Positions 1-8,552 of a stretch of 64,000 nucleotides of DNA are shown piece by piece; position 1 is the stretch's first letter, and each line of letters starts with the position of its first letter. The translations under genes and the position numbers were made by a program. Source of the stretch: an uncultured Oscillospiraceae bacterium (GTDB lineage Bacteria; Bacillota; Clostridia; Oscillospirales; Acutalibacteraceae); the NCBI GenBank assembly GCA_900544715.1, contig UQWL01000007.1, positions 87,906-151,905 of the forward strand, written 5' to 3'. The notes beneath the pieces are model-generated. The model was not told the DNA's origin and did no database searches. It worked only from the letters and a program-made list of their open reading frames with translations.

Positions 1-63
1 CCCGTGAATGGTTAAGGCCTACTGGATTAGGGCTGTCTGGCTTAGGAAGGAGAATGGAAGAGG

Positions 64-450
64 ATGGATCTTTATAAAATCAATCCCAAAAGCATCTGGT
101 ATCATGGCCCCAATATGCGTTTTTCCCTCCTGCGGGTAGGGAGCACGGTCACGCTGGATCGAGCGCTGGCGGAAGCATTTTCGCACAAGCCGCCGTTGCT
201 CTCCTGTGAGGAGGACGGCACGATTTTGCATAATGGCCGCAAAAGAGGATTTCTGTATATCATAGACGAACCGGTTGATGCGGCAAAAGACCTGATTGCG
301 CATCCGCGCACAACGCTTGCGCCGGGTGCGGAGTTTCTGACGCGGCGGCCTTTGCACGTGCGCATGATCGCAGAGCTCGGAAGGCCGAACAGGGCGGCGC
401 GCAAAAAGATGAAGCGCCGCTGGAAAGAGCGCGTGAAAAAGTGTGGCTGA
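64..450 (+). CDS. Hypothetical protein, possible ADP-ribosyltransferase-like fold
   Basis: The 128-residue product has no recognised enzyme signature that I can name with certainty. It opens with a WYHGPN segment followed by LRVGSTVTLDRALAEAFSHKP, an arrangement (HG, then GS-T-T, then an AFSHKP block) that recalls small ADP-ribosyltransferase-fold proteins of Firmicutes. It ends in a very basic tail (residues 105-126, RAARKKMKRRWKERVKK). No signal peptide or membrane segment is visible, so it is probably cytoplasmic. The start was chosen for the AAGGAG at 46-51. The gene converges on htrA and shares the terminator hairpin at 502-549. Function is unproven; it could be an orphan toxin-like domain or a housekeeping protein. 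Confidence 0.6.
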   Translation: MDLYKINPKSIWYHGPNMRFSLLRVGSTVTLDRALAEAFSHKPPLLSCEEDGTILHNGRKRGFLYIIDEPVDAAKDLIAHPRTTLAPGAEFLTRRPLHVRMIAELGRPNRAARKKMKRRWKERVKKCG

Positions 451-501
451 TAGGATTTAAGTGGAGCGGCCTGCAACCTCTCTGCGTATCTTTTATCAAA
501 A

Positions 502-552
502 AACCGCCCTGCGGGGAAGCGTCTGTCTGGACGCTCCCCGCAGGGCGGTTCT
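502..552. terminator. Bidirectional rho-independent terminator
   Basis: A long GC-rich inverted repeat (arms about 502-521 and 529-549, core CCGCCCTGCGGGG) sits between the convergent gene ends at 450 and 575. Read on the minus strand it is followed by a run of six T, which fits termination of the htrA transcript. Confidence 0.85.
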
Positions 553-574
553 GATTTGGTTTATTTTTGCTCTA

Positions 575-2080
575 TTAAAATCCAAAGGGATTGAAATAGG
601 TGTTGGTTGTGGGAGTTTCCGTTGCTTCGCTGGAGGAGGAAGAGCCCTTATCCTCCACGAGTTTTACCTTTACATCGAATTTGGAGGTTTTGTAGTTATT
701 GTCAATCCGGCACAGTGTCAGGGTGAGCGTATCGCCAACCTTGCTCTCTTCAATCAGCTCCAGGAGCGTGTTGGAGTTATCAAGGTTTTTGCCATTGACA
801 GCGATAATCATATCGCCCGCTTTGGCGTTTGTGTTGGCAAGATCGCTGTCGGAGCCGATGCTCTTGATGACCAGCGTGCCGGCCGGAAGATCCGTAAGCT
901 GGACGATCATGCGGTAGCTGGATTGCTGGCTGGCCGCGTAATAGGTGACGCCGAGCTTCGGCCTGCCGGGCACGTAGCCGTTTGCGATGAGCTTATCGAC
1001 GATCTCCTTCGCGGAATTGATCGGGATGGCGAAGCCAATGCCCTCATAGCCCTCCGCGATTTTGGAGGAATTGATGCCGATGACCTGGCCGTACATATTG
1101 ACGAGCGCGCCGCCGGAGTTGCCAGGGTTGATTGCCGCGTCGTGCTGGATGCATTTCATCGGATACCCGATCTCACTGCTGATAGGGCGGTCGATCGCGG
1201 AGACAAAGCCGCCGGTGAGTGTGCCAAAAAACTCTGTGCCAAGCGGGTTGCCGATGGCGAAGACCTGCTGGCCCGCGGCAAGCTTGGAGGAATCCCCGAA
1301 GGTGGCGGCCTGAAGGCCGGAGGCCTTGATGCGCAGCACGCCCACATCAGAGCGCTCATCGTATCCGACCACGTCGGCATCATAAGAGGTGCCGTCTTCC
1401 AGCTGCACAGTGGCTTTGACATTGTTGCCGCTGATCACATGCGCGCAGGTGATAATATAGGTGTATTTGCCGGTTTTATCTTCCCCCATGATGATGCCCG
1501 TGCCTTCCCCGGATTCATTTTGGCCTTGGCCCATCATGTTATTCTGGGTGGTTTCTGATACGATGACCCCTACGATCGAGGGCTTTACCTTTTTGGCGAC
1601 CTCCTCAGCAGTCAATTCGCCTTTTTCGTTGGTAGAGGATTTGCTGTCGGGCGTTTCCTCGATGGCAAGGGTTGGGCCGTTCGGATTGGTGGCCTTGTTG
1701 CCGGAGTCGCCGTCATCGTCCCGCGTCAACCCGATAGCGATGCCGATGCCGGCGGCAACAAGCGCGATGCAGAGGATCACAATCAGCACAATCAGCCCGG
1801 TTTTCTTCTTCTTTTTCGGACCGTTGCCATCCTGTCCCCCACCGCCCGCAGGCGCCTGGTTGTATTGGTAGGGCGATTGATAGGGCTGCTGCCCCTGCTG
1901 GTTCTGAGAAGAGCCGCCCTGCTGATAGTAACCGCCCGCCCCGAAGGAACTCTGATAAGGGGGCTGCTGCGTATAGGGCGGCGTTTGATCCTCGTTGTTT
2001 TCTATGTGCATATCATGTGCGCTATCCGTCTGCTTTGCATCCGGCCCGGTGCCGTTATTCTTGTTATCCCATTCATCCAT
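575..2080 (-). CDS. htrA: Membrane-anchored HtrA/DegP-type serine protease with PDZ domain
   Basis: This is a 501-residue trypsin-like protease of the HtrA family, which degrades misfolded extracytoplasmic proteins. Residues 1-90 form a cytoplasmic Pro/Gln/Gly/Tyr-rich segment ending in five lysines. A single membrane helix follows at about 95-118, and the protease domain lies outside the cell. The catalytic triad is His214 (TCAHV), Asp245 (RSDVGVL) and Ser322 (NPGNSGG). A PDZ domain covers about 385-475 and the C-terminus is Ser/Thr-rich. AAGGAGG lies seven bases before the ATG. It is the last gene of a response regulator, histidine kinase and protease set on the minus strand, with 121 bases between it and the kinase. 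The kinase may therefore control it in response to envelope stress; that link is inferred from order only. Confidence 0.95.
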   Translation of the reverse strand: MDEWDNKNNGTGPDAKQTDSAHDMHIENNEDQTPPYTQQPPYQSSFGAGGYYQQGGSSQNQQGQQPYQSPYQYNQAPAGGGGQDGNGPKKKKKTGLIVLIVILCIALVAAGIGIAIGLTRDDDGDSGNKATNPNGPTLAIEETPDSKSSTNEKGELTAEEVAKKVKPSIVGVIVSETTQNNMMGQGQNESGEGTGIIMGEDKTGKYTYIITCAHVISGNNVKATVQLEDGTSYDADVVGYDERSDVGVLRIKASGLQAATFGDSSKLAAGQQVFAIGNPLGTEFFGTLTGGFVSAIDRPISSEIGYPMKCIQHDAAINPGNSGGALVNMYGQVIGINSSKIAEGYEGIGFAIPINSAKEIVDKLIANGYVPGRPKLGVTYYAASQQSSYRMIVQLTDLPAGTLVIKSIGSDSDLANTNAKAGDMIIAVNGKNLDNSNTLLELIEESKVGDTLTLTLCRIDNNYKTSKFDVKVKLVEDKGSSSSSEATETPTTNTYFNPFGF

Positions 2081-2201
2081 TGTGAATGCCTCCTTGTTTG
2101 AGTGCTGCTTCCAGAATAAAAGGTTCCTTTCGCTATTGTGTCACGGCTGTATGAACAGTTTTTAAACATTATTGAAAATAATTTTGACTGATTAAAGTTC
2201 T

Positions 2202-3716
2202 CTAAAATAATTTCCCGTATTGCAGCGGCAGCCAAAAGACAAACTCGGTATACTTGCCTTCTTCACTTTTTGCGGTGATTTGCCCGCCGTGCATTTCAAT
2301 GATGCTTTTTACAATATAGAGGCCGAGCCCCGCACCCTTGACATCGAAGCTGCGGGATTTATCCACCTTATAAAACCGCTCGAAGATCCGGTTGATTTCC
2401 TCCGAGGAAACACCCAGCCCGGTATTGCGGATGCGGACGATGACCTTCTCCGAATCAGAGAGGACGGAGGCTGTAATCTGCCCGCCCTCTTGTGTAAATT
2501 TTACCGCGTTGTCGATCAAATTATACAATACCTGATGGATCATATCGGGATCAGCCTCAACGGTGACGCTTTTCATCTCCTCCAGGCCGGCAATTTCGAT
2601 CTTTTTGCGCTCAATGCTCTGCTCAAAGAGCAGGAACACCTGAAACAGCTGTGCGGAGATGTCGAATTTGCTCGGCTGGAGCTTTAGCTCGCCCGCCTCG
2701 ATTTTGGACATATTGAGCATTGTCATAACCAGGCGCGAAAGCCTTTTTACCTCGGCGGAAACAATCTCTAAATAGTGCTTTTGCTGATCGGGCGGGATGG
2801 TGCCGTCGAGCATGCCGTCGATAAAGCCGCCAATGGTGGTCATCGGCGTTTTCAATTCATGCGATACGTTCGCAACGAAGCTCCGGCGGGAGGATTCGAG
2901 CACCGCGAGCGCTTTGGCCATGGAGTTCAGGGCGCTGGCAAGCTCTGAGAGCTCCTCGCCGCTCCCATGCGAGTCAACCCGGTAGGAGAAATCCCCACGC
3001 GCATAGCGCTTTGTGGCTGCGCTCATCTCGCGCAGAGGGCGGATGAGGTTATAGGTGAGCACATAAACTGCCACAAATGCGAGCAGCAGCGCCATCAGCG
3101 CTGAAAAGAGGAACATTTTAAAGATATTCCATAGATATGGCCCGAGCCCTGAGGAGGTGGGCTTGGTGGCAAACACCAAGGCAACCGGCTCGCCGTTTAC
3201 GATGACCGGCTCGCCGATGATGAAATGGGAATCACTGTATACGCCCTCCAGGGTGCCCGCACGGATATATTCCTTTTGGATCGTTTTTTGCACAACCTCT
3301 TTGGGAAAATGCATCCCATCGTGGATGGGGCAGGAGCTTGCGTTCACTTCCTGCATCTCGGGCGTAAAGAGATCCTTGCACAGGATCACGGAGCCATCGA
3401 GGTTGCAAATGAACACATCCGCCTCAATGGCGGAGGAGACGAGCGTGAGTGTATTGCACAGGATTGCAACAGTGCCCTTTCCATCCCTGTCGAGCTGCCC
3501 CGCGCCGAGGAGATCGGCCGTTGTGGAGGCCACCTGCAGCGCATTCTCCTTGAGCAGGCTGGTTTTTTCACTGCGCCAGTAGTTGGAAACGAACAGCAGC
3601 AGGGAGCAGCCAAGCACGGCAAAGCAGATAAAGATCACCATGGTGATGACCAGGAAATATTTCGCAAACAGATTCAGATGCTTTTTTTTAAACCGCTCTT
3701 TGAATCGTTCTTTCAA
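2202..3716 (-). CDS. Membrane sensor histidine kinase (HAMP, HisKA, HATPase)
   Basis: The 504-residue protein has transmembrane helices at about 19-43 and 197-221 that bracket an extracellular sensor of roughly 150 residues. A HAMP linker follows (222-275), then the HisKA phosphoacceptor helix with His286 in FVANVSHELKTP. The C-terminal HATPase domain carries the N box NLIDNAVKF and a G box with KGAGLGLYIVK. It autophosphorylates on the histidine and passes the phosphate to the response regulator encoded 127 bases upstream. The extracellular part looks like a dCache/PAS-type sensor but the ligand cannot be read. The architecture resembles PhoR/WalK/ResE-class kinases, and the adjoining htrA recalls the WalRK locus of Bacillus. 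I see no YycH/YycI genes, so I do not give it the name walK. Confidence 0.95.
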   Translation of the reverse strand: MKERFKERFKKKHLNLFAKYFLVITMVIFICFAVLGCSLLLFVSNYWRSEKTSLLKENALQVASTTADLLGAGQLDRDGKGTVAILCNTLTLVSSAIEADVFICNLDGSVILCKDLFTPEMQEVNASSCPIHDGMHFPKEVVQKTIQKEYIRAGTLEGVYSDSHFIIGEPVIVNGEPVALVFATKPTSSGLGPYLWNIFKMFLFSALMALLLAFVAVYVLTYNLIRPLREMSAATKRYARGDFSYRVDSHGSGEELSELASALNSMAKALAVLESSRRSFVANVSHELKTPMTTIGGFIDGMLDGTIPPDQQKHYLEIVSAEVKRLSRLVMTMLNMSKIEAGELKLQPSKFDISAQLFQVFLLFEQSIERKKIEIAGLEEMKSVTVEADPDMIHQVLYNLIDNAVKFTQEGGQITASVLSDSEKVIVRIRNTGLGVSSEEINRIFERFYKVDKSRSFDVKGAGLGLYIVKSIIEMHGGQITAKSEEGKYTEFVFWLPLQYGKLF

Positions 3717-3843
3717 ATTGAGTCAGCCTCGCTTTCCATGCCCCGCCGTATGCGCCAAGGCATAAGGAAAAGTTTGAAAGAGTGGTCTTTCAAACTGATT
3801 GGTGCAAAAATATGGATCGATGTACAAACGGGAAAGGCGCGCA

Positions 3844-4533
3844 TTATTCCTTGGTTTCAAATTTATAGCCAACGCCCCACACTGTTTTGAGCGCCCATTT
3901 ATCACTGACGCCTTCCAGCTTTTCCCGCAACCGCTTAACGTGGACATCGACGGTGCGCGAATCACCGTAATAATCAAAGCCCCACACCTCGTCGAGCAAC
4001 TGATCACGGGTGAAAACACGGTTTGGATTGCTGGCGAGGTGATAGATCAGTTCAAGCTCCTTGGGCGGCGTGTCAATCTGCTTGCCGTCTACGCGCAGCT
4101 CATAGTTCGTTAGGTTGATAATCAGCTTATCATAGCGGACTTCCTTGACCTGCTCGGTGCTGCTGTTGGACGTACGGCGGAGCACCGCCTTGACGCGCGC
4201 AACCACCTCCTTGGCTTCAAAAGGCTTTACAACATAGTCATCTGCCCCTAGCTCCAGGCCCAGCACCTTGTCAAAGGTTTCGCCCTTTGCAGTCAGCATA
4301 ATAATCGGCTTGTCCGAAAAACGGCGGATTTCGCGGCAGACCTGCCAGCCATCCAGCCTTGGCAGCATGATATCGAGCAACACGAGATCCGGCTGTGCCG
4401 ATTGAAAAGCCTCCACCGCGGCTACACCGTCATTGACGATTTCCACCGTGTAACCCTCTTTTTCTAAATAAAGTCGCAGCAGTTCGCAGATATTGGGGTC
4501 GTCATCCACGACCATAATTTTTTCCAGGCTCAT
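3844..4533 (-). CDS. OmpR/PhoB-family response regulator
   Basis: The 229-residue protein is a two-domain transcription factor. The receiver domain (1-118) has the acidic pocket VVDDD at 8-12, phosphoacceptor Asp54 in LLDIMLP, the conserved Thr/Ala switch (MLTAKGE) and Lys in VVKPFEAKE. The winged-helix DNA-binding domain (about 130-227) ends with the usual TVDVHVKRLREKL and VWGVGYKFE segments. It is first in the minus-strand cluster with the kinase and htrA. A TATAAT -10 lies at 4604-4609 upstream, with only a weak -35. GAAGGAGG precedes the ATG. Family identity is certain; targets are unknown. Confidence 0.96.
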   Translation of the reverse strand: MSLEKIMVVDDDPNICELLRLYLEKEGYTVEIVNDGVAAVEAFQSAQPDLVLLDIMLPRLDGWQVCREIRRFSDKPIIMLTAKGETFDKVLGLELGADDYVVKPFEAKEVVARVKAVLRRTSNSSTEQVKEVRYDKLIINLTNYELRVDGKQIDTPPKELELIYHLASNPNRVFTRDQLLDEVWGFDYYGDSRTVDVHVKRLREKLEGVSDKWALKTVWGVGYKFETKE

Positions 4534-4603
4534 TGCAAATCCTCCTTCTCCGCCGCCCTGCTGGGTGCGGATGGATCAAACTTCTATTCAGAACTTTAAC
4601 ATA

Positions 4604-4609
4604 ATTATA
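4604..4609 (-). promoter_or_regulatory. -10 box of the response regulator operon
   Basis: TATAAT is read on the minus strand 71 bases before the regulator start codon. The -35 candidate 16 bases upstream (ATCAAA/TCAAAG) is weak, so activation, possibly by the regulator itself, is plausible but inferred. Confidence 0.5.
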
Positions 4610-4697
4610 GCGCGAAAAGAAAGGCTTTGATGAATATTTTTTAAATTTTTAACAGATCTGAACAGCGCCAGCCCTTAAAACGGTTGTTTGAAACAAT

Positions 4698-4733
4698 AAA
4701 ACGCAGGCCGGTTATCAACCGCCCTGCGTTTTG
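4698..4733. terminator. Hairpin terminator downstream of the secreted cadherin-like protein gene
   Basis: The inverted repeat AAAACGCAGG...CCTGCGTTTT has a short inner stem CCGGTT/AACCG. It sits 30 bases beyond the stop codon at 4765, and the minus-strand read ends in TTTT. Confidence 0.75.
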
Positions 4734-4764
4734 GAATGCTGTTTATTGTGCATACGGCCGCCGT

Positions 4765-6507
4765 TTAAAAACGGTTTTTCGGCTTTTTGGGCTTTTTGAC
4801 CTTGGAATGCTTGCCTGGGTGGAGAAGCTCCGGCTTTTTCTTATAGATGATAACGAGTGCCAGAGCGATCAGCACCGCGCAGATAGGGAGAACGATGCTC
4901 ACAATCTTTTTCCAAACCTTGCCGTCTCGCACGCCGGCCATTGCCGGCGCATCGGCGGTCGTGCCCTCTGTGCTGTCGTCGTCGAGCACCACAAGCCCGT
5001 CGTTGATGCCGATCACGTTGCCGCTTTCGTCCGTCACATATTCGGCGCCTGCAGGAAGCGTATATTGCCCGCCCTGTTCATCCGTATAAACAAGGCTTCC
5101 ATCCGGCATTACCATCGATTCGATTTTACCGGTGGGAATATCGTAGGAGGGGCGCTTAATGGTTGGGAGCGTCTTATAGGTTTCGTCGGGCATATCCTTG
5201 TTGCCGTTGATGATTTTAACGGAATAATCCATGGTTTCCGTTTTGCCGTCCACCGTGTTGGTCACATGGTAGTTCAGCGTGGTGGATTGGCCGATCATGG
5301 AGAAATGGATCTCCGTCGCGCTGCCACTTTTGATCTCCTTGCCGTTGACGGTGATCTTTGCGCCGTTTTTCAGGGCGGTGGGGCGCACGCGCACATCGCT
5401 GATTTTATAGGGCAGATTGACAACATAATTTGAGATGTCGCAATAGAACTGATCCTCCAGCGGGAAGTAGCCGAGGCGGAGCACCTCTTCCCAGGCCTGC
5501 TGTTTGGTGAAATCCTTTGTAATTTTATCGCTGCCCTTTTCCTTCGCCATCTGGCGCAGAATCAGGCGCGGCACATCGTTGTTTGGAAGTGATGACTGCA
5601 TGTTCCAGACAGCGTCCATCGCGGGGATATAGGGAACTTTCGCCTTCTCTAACGTGTAGCGCTGGCTGAGCATGGCGGAGAGATAGGCGAGCCCCAGCTC
5701 TTCATCCGAAATATCATCCGGATTTTTGATATCTGTTACTACGCCGTCTTTATAGAGCGGGTATTTTAGATCGACGATCAGCGTGCGGATCGTCATCAGC
5801 TTGAGCACTTTTTCATCCGGCATATCGGCAGGGACAGTGATGCTGCCGTATTTTTCCTGCTTCAAGGTGGCTTTTGCAACGTCGAGCACCAGCCCGCGGA
5901 CGGTTTCGGGCAGCGGCCCGCTCAGTTCAATGTTCTCCTCTTCCTCAATGAGCTTGGCAAGGTATTGCACGAGCGCGGCCTCCAGCGGGGTGCCAGGTGC
6001 GATGGTGGGCGGCGTCATGTTGGGGTAAAACAGCTTATAGGCGTTTTGTTTCATCATGGCGTAGAGGAGGATGACATATGTTTCGGTGTTTTCATCGTCC
6101 TCCGGCGGCATGACGACTCCGTGTTCCACCAGCCATGCGCGCATTTCCTCCTGTGAGGCATCCTCCGTGACACCCATGAACTTCATAATATCGGTGGTAA
6201 AGCGCATGGCAAGGATATATTGCTCATAGCGCATGTCTTCATCCATCGTATAAGCCTTCACCCAGTAGGAAACATCGGTTTCAAATTCGCTCAGGCTCTT
6301 ATCGTGCCGGTAATCCGTCTGCGGCACCATCGTGGCGGTTTCAAATGCATAGTTCCCTTTATCATAAGTGACCATTAGATTTTGAAGCCAGGCGCTGCTC
6401 TCCGGTGTCGATTCAAACTGCTGCTCCACCTTTGCAGCATAGGCTACCCATCCTGCGGCAAGCAGAACCGCAGCAAGCAGAAGGCTGAGCACTCGTTTCG
6501 TTTTCAT
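4765..6507 (-). CDS. Secreted, C-terminally membrane-anchored protein with cadherin-like beta-sandwich domain
   Basis: The 580-residue protein starts with a signal peptide (basic MKTKR, then a hydrophobic stretch to about residue 24, AYA). A large, mostly helical, acidic region of unknown fold covers about 30-380. A segment at about 385-455 (YKISDVRVRPTALKNG, then NYHVTN and MDYSVKI) looks like the cadherin-like beta-sandwich domain of Firmicute surface proteins. A Gly/Asp-rich spacer with two short repeats (MPDGSLVYTDEQGGQYTLPAG) follows. The last 40 residues are one transmembrane helix (KIVSIVLPICAVLIALALVII) and a very basic tail (KKPKKPKNR), a typical stop-transfer anchor. It stands alone between terminators. 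A cell-envelope role is inferred from topology; no catalytic motif was seen. Confidence 0.8.
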   Translation of the reverse strand: MKTKRVLSLLLAAVLLAAGWVAYAAKVEQQFESTPESSAWLQNLMVTYDKGNYAFETATMVPQTDYRHDKSLSEFETDVSYWVKAYTMDEDMRYEQYILAMRFTTDIMKFMGVTEDASQEEMRAWLVEHGVVMPPEDDENTETYVILLYAMMKQNAYKLFYPNMTPPTIAPGTPLEAALVQYLAKLIEEEENIELSGPLPETVRGLVLDVAKATLKQEKYGSITVPADMPDEKVLKLMTIRTLIVDLKYPLYKDGVVTDIKNPDDISDEELGLAYLSAMLSQRYTLEKAKVPYIPAMDAVWNMQSSLPNNDVPRLILRQMAKEKGSDKITKDFTKQQAWEEVLRLGYFPLEDQFYCDISNYVVNLPYKISDVRVRPTALKNGAKITVNGKEIKSGSATEIHFSMIGQSTTLNYHVTNTVDGKTETMDYSVKIINGNKDMPDETYKTLPTIKRPSYDIPTGKIESMVMPDGSLVYTDEQGGQYTLPAGAEYVTDESGNVIGINDGLVVLDDDSTEGTTADAPAMAGVRDGKVWKKIVSIVLPICAVLIALALVIIYKKKPELLHPGKHSKVKKPKKPKNRF

Positions 6508-6651
6508 TGGAACACTCCTTTACGGGCGTCTGGCGCCTGTTTGCGACAATAGCTCCCATCGATACGTTATTCATTTTAATCGGTCGGGGAGGCAAAGTCA
6601 AGGCGGGGGAAAAGATTCCCGGCCCCGGCTGCAGCCGGATGAATCAAAAGA

Positions 6652-6690
6652 GGTGCTGCTGCAAAGCGCTTTACAGCAGCACCTTCTAAA
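6652..6690 (-). terminator. Hairpin after leuD, end of the ilv-leu operon
   Basis: A perfect ten-base inverted repeat GGTGCTGCTG/CAGCAGCACC (arms 6652-6661 and 6674-6683) lies about 50 bases past the leuD stop. The T-rich tail on the minus strand (CTCTTTTG) is modest. Confidence 0.7.
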
Positions 6691-6735
6691 CCATTTTTGC
6701 CTCTCAGAAAGCCGTTTTCAGGCCGCAGCAGGCTT

Positions 6736-7221
6736 TTATTTTTGGGCAATGGAGTTGAGCAGGCCGCCCTTGGCGATGATATTCTGGATAAAGGGAGGGA
6801 AGGATTCCGCCTGATAGGTTTCGCCGGTTGTCACGTTGGTGATAACACCCGTATCAAAATCCACACATACCTCGTCGCCGTTGCGGATGCCGTCGCTCGC
6901 CTCAGGGCATTCGAGAATCGGTAGGCCGATGTTGATTGCGTTGCGGTAGAAAATGCGGGCAAAGCTCTTTGCGATGACGCAGGAGACCCCGGCAGCCTTG
7001 ATAGCGATCGGCGCATGCTCCCGGGAGGAACCGCAGCCGAAATTATGATCTGCTACGATCAGGTCGCCCTGCTTCACCTTGTGGATGAATTCCTGGTCGA
7101 TATCCTCCATGCAGTGTGCCGCCAGCTCCTTATGGTCGGCAGTGTTGAGATAACGCGCCGGGATGATCACGTCCGTATCGACGTTGCTGCCATATTTATG
7201 TACCAAACCCTGTGCTTTCAT
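6736..7221 (-). CDS. leuD: 3-isopropylmalate/citramalate dehydratase small subunit
   Basis: The 161-residue small subunit pairs with LeuC to isomerise 2-isopropylmalate or citramalate. The swivel-domain signature NFGCGSSREHAPIAIKAAG is at about 60-80, followed by a second conserved block (FARIFYRNAINIGLPIL). The length matches the short LeuD form of clostridia and archaea rather than the roughly 200-residue proteobacterial form. It is the last gene of the operon, 23 bases after leuC. In this context, next to cimA and without leuA or leuB, the natural substrate is probably (R)-citramalate as well as, or instead of, isopropylmalate; that is an inference. Confidence 0.95.
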   Translation of the reverse strand: MKAQGLVHKYGSNVDTDVIIPARYLNTADHKELAAHCMEDIDQEFIHKVKQGDLIVADHNFGCGSSREHAPIAIKAAGVSCVIAKSFARIFYRNAINIGLPILECPEASDGIRNGDEVCVDFDTGVITNVTTGETYQAESFPPFIQNIIAKGGLLNSIAQK

Positions 7222-7244
7222 TGGTCAGGCTCCTTTCTTTGCTG

Positions 7245-8504
7245 TTATATTTTGGCTGGGTCTGCAATCCGGCCCGCGATCGCACTTGCCGCTGCAACGG
7301 CGGGGGAGGCGAGGTAAACCTCGCTGTCCACATGGCCCATGCGGCCGACAAAGTTGCGGTTGGTTGTGGAAACGGCGCGTTCTCCTGCGGCCAGAATGCC
7401 CATATAGCCGCCCAGGCACGGCCCGCAGGTAGGCGTGCTGACGATGGCGCCGGCCTCAATGAAGATTTCCGCCAGCCCCTCCCGGATGCATTGCAGATAG
7501 ACCTCCTGTGTGGCGGGGATCACAATGGTGCGCACGCCCTGGTGCACCTTGCGGCCCTTGAGGATCTCCGCCGCGGCGCGCATATCCTCCATGCGGCCAT
7601 TCGTGCAGGAGCCGATCACCACCTGATCGATCGACACATCGCCCGCTTCATCCACCGTTTTGGTGTTCTCCGGCAGGTGAGGGAATGCGACGGTGGGGCG
7701 AAGGGCGGAGAGGTCGATCGTAATTTCCTGCTCATACTGTGCGTCCGCATCCGCCTCATAAACCTTCCATGGGCGCTGCGCGCGGCCCTCCACATAGCGG
7801 AGCGTGGTTTCGTCCACCGGGAAAATGCCGTTTTTCGCCCCGCATTCAATGGCCATGTTGGCGATGCAGAGGCGGTCGTCCATCGAGAGCGCCCTGACGC
7901 CCTCGCCCGTGAACTCCAGGGAGCGGTACAGCGCGCCGTCCACGCCGATCTGACCGATCAGATGCAGAATCACATCTTTGCCGCTGACATACTGCGGGAG
8001 TGTGCCCGTCAGAGTGACACGGATGGCGGAGGGCACCTTAAACCAGGTTTTTCCCGTAATCATGCCAGCGGCCATATCCGTGGAGCCCACGCCGGTTGAG
8101 AAGGCGCCGAGCGCGCCATAGGTGCAGGTGTGGGAATCCGCGCCGATCACTGCGTCGCCGGGCACGACGATGCCTTTTTCCGGCAGCAGGGCATGTTCCA
8201 CGCCCATTTCGCCGACATCGTAGAAATGCTCGATGCCGTATTTCGCGGCAAAGGTGCGCACCTGCTTGGTGTGCTCTGCTGATTTGATATCTTTATTGGG
8301 GACGAAGTGATCCATCACCAGGGAGATTTTGCTTTTGTCAAACACGGAATCCGCGCCGCAGCGCTCAAACTCGTTGATGGCCACGGGGGAGGTGATGTCA
8401 TTGCCGAGCACCATATCGAGCGTTGCCTCGATGAGCTGGCCCGCTTTCACCTCGCTGAGGCCAGCGTGCGCGGCCAGGATTTTCTGCGTCATTGTCATTC
8501 CCAT
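7245..8504 (-). CDS. leuC: 3-isopropylmalate/citramalate dehydratase large subunit
   Basis: The 419-residue aconitase-superfamily subunit binds a [4Fe-4S] cluster through Cys300 (GSCTNGR), Cys360 and Cys363 (TCGPCLGG). The DHFVPNKD and GADSHTCTYGALGA blocks complete the active site. With LeuD it catalyses the dehydration/rehydration step after CimA. The start is preceded by AGGAGG with normal spacing (the reading MGMTMTQKIL). It lies 14 bases downstream of cimA. The length is that of the short LeuC branch used by clostridia, archaea and other citramalate-pathway organisms. Confidence 0.96.
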   Translation of the reverse strand: MGMTMTQKILAAHAGLSEVKAGQLIEATLDMVLGNDITSPVAINEFERCGADSVFDKSKISLVMDHFVPNKDIKSAEHTKQVRTFAAKYGIEHFYDVGEMGVEHALLPEKGIVVPGDAVIGADSHTCTYGALGAFSTGVGSTDMAAGMITGKTWFKVPSAIRVTLTGTLPQYVSGKDVILHLIGQIGVDGALYRSLEFTGEGVRALSMDDRLCIANMAIECGAKNGIFPVDETTLRYVEGRAQRPWKVYEADADAQYEQEITIDLSALRPTVAFPHLPENTKTVDEAGDVSIDQVVIGSCTNGRMEDMRAAAEILKGRKVHQGVRTIVIPATQEVYLQCIREGLAEIFIEAGAIVSTPTCGPCLGGYMGILAAGERAVSTTNRNFVGRMGHVDSEVYLASPAVAAASAIAGRIADPAKI

Positions 8505-8518
8505 AAAAAGACCTCCTG

Positions 8519-8552
8519 TTAGATATTAGATATTGGATATTCGATATTAGGC
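8519..8552. repeat. Short degenerate GATATT tandem repeat
   Basis: Four tandem copies of an eight-base unit of the form GATATT(A/G)G/C run across the end of cimA and the cimA-leuC gap. They add a non-conserved Ile/Ser/Asn tail to CimA and sit directly before the leuC ribosome binding site. Confidence 0.75.

Noticed and set aside
461..1558. Long plus-strand frame opposite htrA
   Set aside because: It is the antisense shadow of a strongly conserved protease gene and lacks a ribosome binding site.
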